From the NCBI GenBank assembly GCA_964247055.1, contig OZ176055.1, positions 5,704,001 to 5,768,000 of the forward strand: 64,000 nucleotides of DNA. Direction: 5' to 3'. The stretch comes from Paragordius varius (lineage: Eukaryota > Nematomorpha). The notes under the pieces are model-generated. The model was not told the DNA's origin. It saw nothing but the letters and a program-made list of their open reading frames with translations, and searched no databases. The translations under genes and the position numbers were made by a program. Below, piece after piece: positions 53,332-64,000 of the stretch. Position 1 is the stretch's first letter, and every line of letters begins with the position of its first letter.

Positions 53332-55857
53332 CTAGCTGGCCCTGTCACGCTTCGCTGTGACGTAGTCTCTCCGATAATTATTCTTAATAATTTGCAACAA
53401 ATAGAGTTAATTGCGATAAAAAAATAATAAAAAACATATTTCTAAAAAGAATGTCTTTAATTATTAACGGGTTTTTGCATAGGCTCAAATATTGTTTACT
53501 CGAAATCGACCATAGTTAAACTGTCCCTTATTAAAGTTAATATTCCACTATGATTGGATTTATTTTAACATTTTCGTTTTATGAAATCATGGTCAAAGTT
53601 TTATTTTGAAATTGTGTTCATACACCTGTGATCAAGGGATATAAAAAATAAATTTTTGTGGTCCCTTTTAAAGGAAAGAAGATATTATAAGAATTCCCCA
53701 GAAATGTGTTTAACTGAACTCGTATGGTTTCTTAAGTTTTGGGAAAAGTAGCCGTCTCAGTTTTAAACAGGTAGCCCTACCCATAGACCTATATGGAAAA
53801 ATGCTGAATTAAATTCTTTGGCTTTATAGGGCAAATATTTGGAATCATCTTTGATACCATCGTCTCATGGGTTATTTGGGTTATTCGAAAAAATACCTCA
53901 ACACTAAATAATCGTTATATGATGGCGTATTTTTAGGGCATGAAGGCCTCAAATTAACGACTAATAAAAAAACGACTGACCTTATTTTTACCTGGTTACA
54001 GGAAATATTAGCTTTAAATGAGCTCATATGGCTTCATAAATTTTCTGTAAAATAGCTTCAAAACAACGCAATATCTACAGAGTGGCTCAGTTTTTGGCGG
54101 GTAGCTCCTTACCCAGGGGCAGGTATAAATAAGCGGTCGGCAAAATTTTTGCCTTTATATGGGGGATATCTGATCATGGATTCCATATGTTCCTATCAGT
54201 CTCATAGATTTTCTGAAATTTGGCTCCAAAGGCATGCTGTATCGATATGATGACGCAGTTTTACGCGGGTAGCCCCCTAACGAGGGAAACAAAAAAACGC
54301 TCGAATAAAATTTTGCCTTCCGGGTAATACCTGGAATCATGATTGATTCCATATGCTCTCGGGGGATTTTCGAAAAATTGCCTCAAAACCAATAAGTCAT
54401 TCTATGGTGGCGCATTTCCGATGCAAGGGCCTAATTAAGTAGTAATTTAATAAAACCGCTCTACATAAATTTTTGCCTTTTATGGCTAAAATTTCAAGCC
54501 CTTATTGAACTCATATGGCCTGATAAGTTTTCAAAAAGCCTCCAAAGTCACGCTGTATAGATTTGGTGGCGCAGATATAGGCGGGTAGCCCCCTACCCAG
54601 AGGCCAATATAAAAAAGACGTCCGATAAAAAGCTTTGCTTTTCTAGGGGAATACCTAAAATCATCACTCATTCCAAGTTCTTATTAGTTTTTGGAAGAAT
54701 GGCTTCAAAACTAAATAACTAAATGATAGCGAATTTTTTAAGGCGTAAAGGGTTTAATTAACAGTTAATCTAAAAAACCGCTCGACTTAGTTTTTGCCTT
54801 TATACGGGTAATATCATCAGGCCCTTATTAAACTGACATGATAAGTTTTCAGAAAATTAACTCCTAACCAACGCAATTTCGATATGGTGGCGCAGTTTTA
54901 GGCGGGTAGCTCCCTACTCAGAGGCCAATATAAAAAACTTCCGATAAAAATTTTTGCCCTTATAGAGGAATACCTAAAATCATCACTCATTCCATATGTT
55001 ATTAATAGTTTTTCGAAGAATGGCTTATAAACTAAATGATAACGCATTTTTAGGGCGTAAAGGGTTTAATTAACAGTTAATATAAAAAACCGCTCGACTT
55101 TAGTTTTTGCCTTTTTACGAGTAGTATCAGGCCCTTATTAAACTTATATGGCCTGATAAGTTTTTTGAAAATTAACTCCTAAACAACGCAATTTCGATAT
55201 GGTGGCCAGTTTTAGGCGGGTCTCTACTTGGAGGCTGATCCAAAAAAAGCGCTTGATAATTTTTGCCTTTTTAGGGAAAATACCTAGAATCGTGATTGAT
55301 TCCATACTCATTAGTTTTGGAAAAATTGCCTCAAAACTAAAAAATCATTCTATGGTGGCGCAGGCTTGAAGGGCCTAATTGAGGGCTAATTTAAAAAAAC
55401 CGCACGATAAGGAATACCTGAAATCCTCATTCAATTTTTACGGTCTCATACCTTGGGCAAAAAATGGATTCAAAAAATTATTTTTGTTGACTTTTTTTGA
55501 AAAAAATGGCATTTTACAAGGGGGGGCGGGTATAAAGACGGCCTAAATTAAAAAAGCGAGTTGACTATTTTCGGCGCAATCGAAAAAAAGTAAAAAAAAA
55601 TCATATTTGAAATCGAATGGTCTAACACTTTTCCCGGAAAATTGTCTCAAAGACACGATTTTTGTAGACTTCTGTTTTCAAAAAAACCGTTTTTTACACG
55701 GGGTGGGCCCGAACTGGGGGCCTAATTCAAAAAAAGGGCGAAGCTATTGTCGGGGCATTCATTATTGATTATATTTTTTCATATTTGGATTTGAATGGGT
55801 CTACCGGTTTTCCGGAAACAGATCACAAAGCCACCACTTTCCATTTTTATATATAGA
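53332..55857 (-). mobile_element. Non-autonomous Helitron, both ends present (2.5 kb)
   Basis: On the minus strand it starts A|TCTATATATAAAAATGG (55857) and ends with the hairpin GTCACAGCGAAGCGTGAC, eight bases, then CTAG|T (53332). These fit Helitron termini and insertion between A and T. The interior is mostly tandem repeat. No Rep or helicase coding region is recognised, so it would need an autonomous partner. Copies or pieces are at 1-17, 21355-22308, 41760-42934 and 44220-44410. Confidence 0.88.
53860..55400 (-). repeat. Internal tandem repeat of the Helitron, about 320-bp composite unit
   Basis: The motif GGCGGGTAGCTCC or a close variant recurs near 53767, 54097, 54264, 54581, 54901 and 55216. 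Most intervals are 315-330 bp and one is about half of that, so the unit is a dimer of two related half-units. Each half ends in a TTTTTGCCTTT-like block and carries a CATATG..CT segment. Copies are imperfect. Confidence 0.75.
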
Positions 55858-58790
55858 TTTGTTCTTGGGTAAAATAGGATTCAAAAAATATACGTGTCTG
55901 AAAAATAATACAGGTAATCTTGATTTTTTATTTACGCTTGCTTTATGAATGCGTCGATCATGGTCGAGTTATTTAAAATAAGCCCTTAAATTACACCGCC
56001 GTAAAATATGCATTAACCGCAAAAAGCAAGCCCTCGCTGAAAGCTCTCATTAGTTAGTCTAGAAACGTAAAAATAAAGAATGTTGCCTTTTGTCACTAAG
56101 CTTAATATGTCTATTAAAGTTAATTTTCATAATATTTCTGATAATTTACAAAATATATTCTTAATGTGCATGTACGGCATAAATCTTTGAAGAGTTTAAA
56201 AAATCCATTATACACTAATGTTAAGTATATATTATTTTAATTATAGTTTTAACTAAAGCTTTTGGGATACTATCATGTTAAATGGTAAAACCTTAAAAAT
56301 GCTTTTTATGCAAATGAAACTTCTAAAAGTTTCATTGGATGTTTTAATTTTTTAACTCTTTGATAAAATATATAATAATTATAAGTATTGATTATACTAA
56401 TATTTGTAATCAGCTGTTTGACGCTTGATTTTTGTTAATTTTCCTTAAAAAATTTACCAAAATAAAGTAAACGAACCTTAAAATTAATTTAAAGCGATAA
56501 AAAAGTTTAGCATCCAAATTATACAGAAGAAGTGTTTTTATGATAGATTGCGTTTTGTAGGAGGTACGCTTCAATATTTTGCTAAAATAATTTTTGAAAG
56601 TATGCATTTATTAAAAATATTATTAGTTGTATTTTTATGGCGCAATCTCAGCATTTTTGCGTTTATTTTATGTGAAATACCCCATTTTAGAAGAGCGAAG
56701 AATTTTAAGACTTCGAAGCTCACGTCTAAAAATTATTTTTAAGATATTGTTTTGCTTTTTAAATGCAGTTTATGATATCTTTTTGTGATCTTTTTTGGAA
56801 TGAAGCATTTAACTTGCACCAAAAATGTGCTTATTTTGTCATTTTTTGATATGGAGCACTTACCACAAACGTGCAAACTTTCTTTAATAATCCCAAGGGC
56901 CAAAATCAAAAGCACCATTCCCAACTAACTAAAATACATGTTAGGATTTAATTATTTTTAAGGGTTATTAAGCACCTTCCATTAGAAATTGTTTGCGCAC
57001 ACCTGAAATTTCGGCTCAGAAAAATGTGATATTTTAAAATTTGTACAGTGCTGCTTGCATATATGGTAATTTTAGCTTAAAAGCTCTTTCATGCAATTTT
57101 CTAAAAATTTAATGTTTTTATATCTTAAGTTCACATTCATCCCTTAAATCTTGAAAAATGCGATCTCCTTATTTAGTTTGCGAAATAAAATGGCACGCAT
57201 ATTTATAAATTTAGAAAAATATTTTTTGTATTACAAGCAAATTTGGCGATATTTTAAATTTTTAACATGATGTTGCAGGTTATTTAAATGTCGATTCACA
57301 AATAATTTTAACATAATATCTTTTTAAGCATCTTTATCTTCGAAAAAATTTTTTTATCTAAAATTGAAACAGTTGCTGTAAAACAATTAAATTTTAAAGT
57401 ATATCGCCTATTAACGGCAATAAATCATCACCAAATTAGATTAACAGAAATCTTGAAAAAATTTAGAATTCATAAATAAGGGATTGATTACCAACCATTG
57501 TTTGCAACACCAGAATTCGTAATCTACGCATTTTTTAACGAAAAAAACAGATTAAAATGTTTATCAGTCATTATCTTTATATATATCTGCAAACTATTAA
57601 ATTTTCATCCACTAAGTAACTTTTTCAAATGTGTTTTAATTTAACAACATGCATATTTATATAGTATTTTTCCCCCATTCCCTTTCCTTCGACTAAAAAG
57701 AATTTTTTTATTAGAATTTAAAAATAAAATGCAAAATTGTTTTTTAAAATTTGTTTAAAAGTTATTAAATTTGTTTGCTAGCCTCTCATTGCTATGTGCA
57801 AATTACTGCAACTCAAATTCTCTTTCTTGCATTAATCGTTAACCATGTGTTAGATGCGCTAACTTTTTTTCAAATAAAACTTTCTTTGTCTGATGACGCA
57901 TACTTTTTTAGCAAAATTAAAATACTTAGATCTTTTACAAATAATATTTTTTGCCCTTTAACAATGTCTAACAAACACCTTCTAATTCTACAAAATTATT
58001 ATTCCCCAGACGCTTGTGAGATGAGTCTCAAATAATTTATTCCAATGGATATATGCTTCTAACGGATAATTAGGTTCCGGTTTTTACTTTTCAACATTTT
58101 TTTTGTAATAATATTTGTTTTCATATATAAAAGAAAAATTAATGCGCATTTCGCCTGAGAAAAATATAAAAGTATACCATAAAACCCCTTCATTAAGTTT
58201 AATAATATGTAAGTTGTGTGGAAAGTTTTTACACAAACATACAAAAATTATTTTTAGCTTAAATATTTTGAAGGCATAAATCTTGCGACTTAGTTTTGGA
58301 TACCTTTAACGGCAATTTTCAAAAGTATAAATATCCAATTTAACAGCACAAATTTATTTGGGATGTCTTAACATAGCTTTTTTATTTTATTACAAAGATA
58401 ATATAACCCATAATAACACACATTATGATTTTTACAAAAATGTCGCTTTAATATACATGTAAAATATTGGGCCATTTGATGTGCTTTTATTTATATATTT
58501 TATTGTTCATCCTTTTTTCTTATTTTTTGTAAAATGTTATTTATTTTACATTTTCATAATATAATTATTTTTATGTAATAATATGAAGGCGTTAATATTT
58601 ATCACTTTATTTATAAAGACACACTTGTCGCTAATTAACTAAGTTTAAATATTTTTTGACACAAAATATCTAATTTTTATCCTTTGATTTTATATGTGTT
58701 TTAAATATGTTTTTACATATTTTTTCTCAAAAATACTTTAAATTTTGCAAATTAATTATGTCTCTCAGCCGTTTTACCAATAATATTTTT
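55858..58790. other. Gene-free DNA upstream of the Asn-rich exon
   Basis: About 2.9 kb of AT-rich sequence without recognisable exons, RNA genes or element ends. The open frame at 57775-58035 lacks homology and splice context. Regulatory DNA of the GLI region may lie here, but nothing specific is visible. Confidence 0.4.
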
Positions 58791-58798
58791 GTAGTTTT

Positions 58799-60317
58799 AT
58801 GAAGAAGATGAATAATTCGTCATGTTCAGACTTTTCAATCGATTCTCTGCTCAACAAGTATAAATCATCGCCACAAAATTTTGGACATAAAAATTTTAGC
58901 GATAAAAGTAATATAGGGATTAAAAGTAATCAAAATATGTTTGCAAATAACCCTAATTACACAAACAATGATAATGGCAAACGGTTATTGTTACAGCATC
59001 GTTGGAAGAATGGTTTAAAAAACAAAATAAAACGATGACCGATTCCTCTATGCACCCAAATTTTGTATGCAATATCAATCATAACATAATAAACAACACC
59101 AACTATAAAAATGTTGCAAACAATCATGAATATTATGAAAATAATTCCATGTTGGATATTAAGGCACCCATAATCCCTCCAGAACATGTCAATAATTTTG
59201 CGTTAACGGTAGAAAAAAAGAGTGCTAGCATTGAACCTTCGGTCATATGTACTTCGCGTTCATCATTTAATTCATCATTCCTTCGTTTGTATACAGGAGG
59301 TAGAGCTGGTGGTAACTTGCACACCAATGAAGGGGCCATCGAATTATTTTCGAGTTTTGATTCGTTTTCTTCACTTCGTTCCATACTTTCGCTTCAAAGT
59401 GCTTATCTTGGGGCTAATTATTATCAGCGAGGGCAAAAAGCTGAAACGCAGTTTAATACAAATTACCATGCTGCACAGAGCTTTGCTGTGCATGAGATGA
59501 ATAATAATAACATAGCTAACCAAATGTGTTTGGACAACAATAATAATACACAACAAGGTGGTCAAACCTTTAATCCTTCTTCATGTAGTATAAATAATGG
59601 TTTATTTCATCCTTACTGCCCTGTAGACTCAAGCACACAACAGTTTAATTCAATGATTAATAATGAAGCAGTTTCTACTTTTGTGCAATCCAACTTTCTT
59701 CCATGCCCTTTCCCATTAATGCATCCAAATATGTCTTATGGCGGCGGCTATCCATATTATCCAGTTTATCCGTATAACCAAATTCACAATAATAATAATA
59801 ATAATAATTTACAGCCCTTTCTTCCCACATCCTATGATTTTCTTACTTATCAACATCATGATCAAGGGGTATATCAACAGAATAATTGCTATCCAAATTT
59901 GGCATCTATGAAGTCCAACAATTTGCTAAATCATTGTCCCTCAGAAAATATAAATATGAATTATGTGCAATCCATAAATTATAATAGCATAAATGGTAAA
60001 AATTAACTTAACTTATGAATTATAATTGTATGCTAGAAAGTTTGCTAACACTTTAAAACGTATTTTATAGCATAATTACAGAAAAATATATAAAAATAGG
60101 TAAACTTTTGAAGATTTGCGGAAGCACGAATTTTAATTTAAACTGCTATGATATAATATTTTAAATATACCCGCGCAAATATTAATACTGATCAATTTAG
60201 AAATTTATAAATAAAACCAAAAAAAAATTATTTATGCCTGATAGATCAATTATGTTTTATTTTTATTTAGCACCTGGTGACTGCACAAATAATGGATTAC
60301 TAATTCCAAAAACAGAG
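58799..60317 (+). CDS. Asn-rich protein with eh1-like motif; possible N-terminus of the GLI gene
   Basis: Proposed exons: 58799-58925 (or -58907), 58997-59995 and 60271-60317. The first intron of 71 or 89 nt is inferred because two long open frames in different frames join in phase at TTACAG|CA. A splice acceptor (GTAG) lies 4 bases before the ATG. Residues 9-18 read CSDFSIDSLL, an eh1-like (engrailed homology 1) Groucho-binding motif. Then come about 340 residues rich in Asn, Ser, Tyr and Gln with poly-Asn runs and no folded domain, as in activation or regulatory regions of transcription factors. Read-through of exon 2 ends at a stop at 60006; otherwise it splices to the short third exon (APGDCTNNGLLIPKTE). 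I could not join this in phase to the zinc-finger exons at 61295, so one gene or two remains open. Confidence 0.6.
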
Positions 60318-60550
60318 GTTAAATTTTGACTTTATCGAAATATCAAAATTAAATACCATCCATACACTTGTATAAGTATTAATGTGTTAATTTTAACAAT
60401 TTAATAAAATTATTTGTTAAACGCAAAAAACATTTATGTTGGTTTATTTTATATATTTGATCGATTGAATGCATTCATGACTTTAATTGTGACCATTTTA
60501 TATATAAAAACAGTCAAAAACTTTTAAACTTTGTTAACCATAATTTAAAT

Positions 60551-60680
60551 CAGTGGTAGTCACAAAAAAATTTTAGAGGGCCGCAAAAAGAATTGGTCTC
60601 ACGGGCCGCGCACCATATAATTTTGAAAAAATTTTTATAGCTGTTTGACCTATTAGGACATATTATAAGTAAATACATCA
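60551..60680 (+). mobile_element. hAT element fragment
   Basis: Starts CAGTGGTAGTCAC and has GAGGGCCGCAAAAAG and CACGGGCCGCGC just inside, the typical hAT terminus. No matching right end was found before 61295. The inner limit is arbitrary. Confidence 0.5.
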
Positions 60681-61269
60681 ACAATATAAATATGCTTTTA
60701 AACGATTGATAATTTTTTTCCATTATCAATTATTGAGCGAGAGTTTTACAAAAAATAAAGAAACTTTTTTGGTAGGTTACTGGCAAACATGCTTCTAAAT
60801 GTACTTAGATCGGTTTTTATTTTATGTATTTTCATGTCTGTTAATAGTTTGATGCACAACAATTTGCAACAATTTCCACAAATAATTCAGATTTAACCAA
60901 TGAGAAAAATTCCATTTCAAGAAAATCCAAAATGACCCATAAAATTTTGTCAAAGTTTCGCCAAAATGCAACTACTTCGATACGGAACTCTAAAAAGCAA
61001 AAAAGTTATATTATTAATTTGTCGTTTTAATATTTTTAAACATATGTAGTTTCGCATTTTTTTAAAGAATATAATTTAATCAAACAATGAATAGGATTGT
61101 AACTAAAAACAAAATTAAACATTTTATTATAAAATTAAAATTTATATTTTAAGTTAATTGAAAAATTTTTTATAGATCGGACTTAAAATATAGGAACTCC
61201 ATTTTGCTACCACGCTATGTGCTAAGGATTGAATAAAATATAAGTTAAGCAACTTAGCCTTATATTTAT

Positions 61270-61289
61270 TCTTTTATTAATATAATTAG
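61270..61289 (+). other. Splice acceptor just before the GLI zinc-finger ATG
   Basis: A T-rich tract ends in TTAG at 61289, and ATG follows at 61295 after only five bases. Either an internal-exon acceptor, a 5' UTR intron acceptor or a trans-splice site. Confidence 0.5.
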
Positions 61290-61294
61290 ATAAA

Positions 61295-63713
61295 ATGGAT
61301 AACACTCCCAATTGTACCGATGATTTAAATGGTCATCATAAAAAGATTGATGATTATATCAACAGGGGTTCCAGTAACATTTGCCCTATTAGTAGTACAG
61401 TATGTTCCAACAATACCGTTCAAGTCAATGAAATAACAACTAGTCACGAAACTGAATACAAGTGCCAATGGGAGGGATGTTGTGCCTCATTTCATCGATT
61501 AGATATTTTCGTACAGGTAAAAGTTTATAAAAATTTGTTATTTGAAAATTAGAAATAAATAGTTCCATTTATAACTTTTTAATTAATTTATATACCCCAT
61601 AAAGTGTTAGAATAGCTAAGATCGAACCTAACCGACAATAAAATAAGCATCTGTTAAATTTGTATTATTACAATGACTATTTAAAATACAACACTTTTAA
61701 ATAAAAAAAATATTTTAATATAATTTATGTAATGGTTAAATATAATTTTTATATGTAGTATACAAGCGCAAGAAAAATTATCGGTTACGAAACAAATCTT
61801 TATTACTAATATCATTGACCAAATATTTTCAATTAATATATTGCCATTAAGTTAAAGTGTGAAACAGATTTTTTAGTACATGCTAAAAAAACCGTATGAT
61901 TAAGATCAAAACTAGTAAGCCAAAATATATGAAACGGATGCACTATTACCTGTGACACAAAAAATATCCTTTATGAAAATTAAATCAGGGATCTCATGCT
62001 GCTTTTAGTTTTGGGTCTTTTTAAAAAATTTTAACCTATAAATCGCAAGTGCATAATGATCAATAAATTTTTTGTTGAAAGATAGAGGCTTATTACAATT
62101 ATCATAGCTATATTCTAAACAAAACAATATTTATATAAAATTCATAGTTTTAGAGAGTCGAAAATTTTTGGACCATTTAGTGGAGCAATAAACTCAAAAA
62201 TGCCGAGATGACCCGATAAAAATTTTAATATATGGTTGATCATGGGTGCCCAACATAAATGACTTCGCGGGCCGGATTCAAAAAATACGACGTGCCTTCG
62301 AAAAATATATCGGCATCAATAAATGTTTTATTAGATTTTAAAATAAGACAAAAACTTCAAACACAATATAATGGTATAAATTTTTTGCTAGCACATTGCC
62401 AAAATTTGAGAAGAGGTATTCGGAAAATTTGTTTAGGCATTATCAATTTTATAGATTTCTTAATTTGCAGTTTTTAATTATAAAAATGTTTTATTTGGTA
62501 TTTGTTTATCGCGAGCTGCTTAGAAATATTTAAGAGGGATGTGTGTTGGGCACCCCTGTGCTAGATTATGTATTTCAAAGATATATTTTTGAATGCTTTG
62601 AGATTTGAATGTTGACAAAATTTGAGCATACATCATGCTATTATAAAGCATAGTACAAATGGTAAAATCGCTTTTAGATATTATTAAATCACTTTTTTGT
62701 ATAATTCGTTGATGTTGTTGAGCATTCCGTTAAAAAATTCTTCATCTTATAAAATTTATATAAAATTGTTATAAAAAGACAATATTTTCTCTAGCATATA
62801 AATGATTTTCACATTCGTATGCAACATAACCACCAAAATAATTATTGTTCACCGGGTGCATCAAATTCTCCCACCTCGTGCGATAACGAAATGCCAGGAA
62901 CCTCCGCTAATTATTATTATAGTAATGCGATTTCAAACCAAAAATCAATGTCTTCCAATTCCTTCAAAGATTACATATGTTATTGGCGAAATTGTGAAAG
63001 AAACCGGGTACCTTTCAAGGCTCAATACATGCTGATTGTACATATGCGTAAACATACGGGAGAAAAGCCCCATAAGTGTTGGGTATAAATTTTGTTACAC
63101 ACTTTCATAAAATTTTTTAAACCTTAAATCTCGATTATAGTGTAATACTCCCTTATTGATATCTCTAAACACATAAATATGAGTTTCATTTGGTGAGCAT
63201 GGCTTAAATGTTGACTTTTTAGGCTCGTTACATAATTTTGTTATAAACATGATATTAAAATTTTAAAAATATTATTTGGTCTCAAAAAAATCGTAAAATA
63301 ACAAAACCGAATATTTGCTAGCCATTATTTCTAAAATAACCTTGAAAATAAAAATTTATTATACATATGCTGCAATCTAGGGCTTTTTAACTCTATTAAT
63401 TTGCCGACAATATAACAACAATTTGCTATTAGAGTGTTTATGCTTTTAAATTAGAACTAAGGACTGTTTTAAAAAAGCTCATAAGCAGATGTGTACTAAT
63501 CATTCCCAATTTGTTAAATAAAATATAATTAAAATGTAATTTATTTAGTTTCCGCACTGTGATAAAGCCTATTCTCGTTTGGAAAATCTAAAAACACACA
63601 TACGAGGACACACAGGTGAAAAGCCATACAAATGCGAATTTCCAAATTGCAGCAAAGCCTTTACTAATGCATCTGATCGAGCAAAACATCAAAACAGGAC
63701 CCATTCTGATGCA
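61295..63713 (+). CDS. GLI-family C2H2 zinc-finger transcription factor (partial)
   Basis: Three exons join in phase: 61295-61516, 62795-63082 and 63549-63713; the gene runs past the window edge. Finger 1 spans the first intron (CQWEGC..FVQ|HINDFH). A Ser/Asn-rich insert of about 40 residues separates it from finger 2 ([19 protein letters not shown] then HMRKH). Finger 3 ([19 protein letters not shown]) and finger 4 ([19 protein letters not shown]) follow with TGEKP linkers; finger 5 must lie beyond 64000. [18 protein letters not shown] and [13 protein letters not shown] are GLI/Ci/TRA-1 signatures rather than ZIC or GLIS. GLI proteins are the DNA-binding end of Hedgehog signalling. The extended linker between fingers 1 and 2 is unusual. 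The start at 61295 is the first ATG after an acceptor; whether the Asn-rich exon upstream belongs to it is unresolved. Confidence 0.92.
62241..62558. mobile_element. hAT-type MITE in the GLI intron
   Basis: The left end CATGGGTGCCCAACATA and right end TGTGTTGGGCACCCCTG are inverted copies. Flanking octamers TGGTTGAT and TGCTAGAT match at 6 of 8 bases. It is 318 bp, has a GCGGGCCGG block inside the left end, and lies between GLI exons 1 and 2. The open frame 62259-62477 is inside it and is not a gene. Confidence 0.8.
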
Positions 63714-64000
63714 GTAAATATTATCCACTTCATTATTTTAATATTTTAAAGTATAAGATTGATTGGATATATATATTATTTAATTTATATTTTAGAAATA
63801 TTTACCGTAATTAAAATTAGACAAGAAAAACGTAAATAAAAGACAAATATTAAAAATGAAAACCATACACCTATTCGAACCTTGATTTTTCCTACATAAA
63901 CCATAAAATCAAATTATATTATAAAAGTACCAACCAATATCTCTGATATACCTTTCGCATACAAAAATGAGTTATATTAAAAATAAAAGATTTATATAAC
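63714..64000. other. Intron of the GLI gene running to the window edge
   Basis: After the donor GTAAAT at 63714 no further exon is seen, so the exon for zinc finger 5 must lie beyond the window. Confidence 0.6.

Noticed and set aside
57775-58035. 86-residue open frame on the plus strand
   Set aside because: No homology, no splice or start context, composition like the surrounding AT-rich DNA.
59133-59384. Minus-strand open frames of 60-85 residues opposite the Asn-rich exon
   Set aside because: Shadows of the long plus-strand frame; no splice context or homology.
62259-62477. 72-residue open frame
   Set aside because: Entirely inside the hAT MITE at 62241-62558 in a GLI intron.

Overview
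This window is AT-rich nuclear DNA of an invertebrate animal. The evidence is GT..AG spliced genes with the standard code, and metazoan families: TPD52, ENPP, SLC6, paraplegin, GLI and an EGF/SEA membrane protein. The species cannot be named from the sequence. A 28-nt 5'-proximal intron, dense small DNA transposons and Helitrons would suit a flatworm or another small, often parasitic, lophotrochozoan; that is inference.

Layout, left to right. (1) 1481-7401, minus: a six-exon TPD52-family gene made only of short exons, with a decayed mariner in its last intron. (2) 7402-12211: gene-free DNA with remnants of TIR elements. (3) 12212-23963, plus: a 20-exon ENPP-type ecto-nucleotide pyrophosphatase/phosphodiesterase with all metal and nucleophile residues. 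One intron holds three nested transposons (a TTAA element, a Tc1-like long-TIR element, a Helitron). (4) 23964-28494: gene-free, with a hAT MITE and a dead mariner. (5) 28495-31573, plus: signal peptide - EGF - SEA - EGF - EGF - transmembrane protein. (6) 32036-41151, minus, convergent with (5): an SLC6 Na+/Cl- symporter with an intronic tRNA-His(GTG). (7) 41152-45013: gene-free, Helitron pieces. (8) 45014-52646, plus: paraplegin-type mitochondrial m-AAA protease, with decayed tandem copies of one exon end in an intron. (9) 52647-58798: gene-free, dominated by a 2.5-kb Helitron with internal tandem repeats. (10) 58799 to the window edge, plus: an Asn-rich exon with an eh1-like motif, then a GLI-type zinc-finger gene cut by the window end after finger 4.

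The genes do not form a pathway or operon; this is an ordinary metazoan neighbourhood. The unusual signals are an Asn/Asp exchange between two ion-site positions of the SLC6 protein, the 28-nt intron and tandem exon-end duplications of the paraplegin gene, the triple nesting in the ENPP gene, and a rich set of non-autonomous elements (hAT, TTAA-type, TA-type foldbacks, Helitrons) seen repeatedly in introns. No CRISPR, retroviral or other clearly virus-derived element was recognised, and no wholly new multi-gene system was found.
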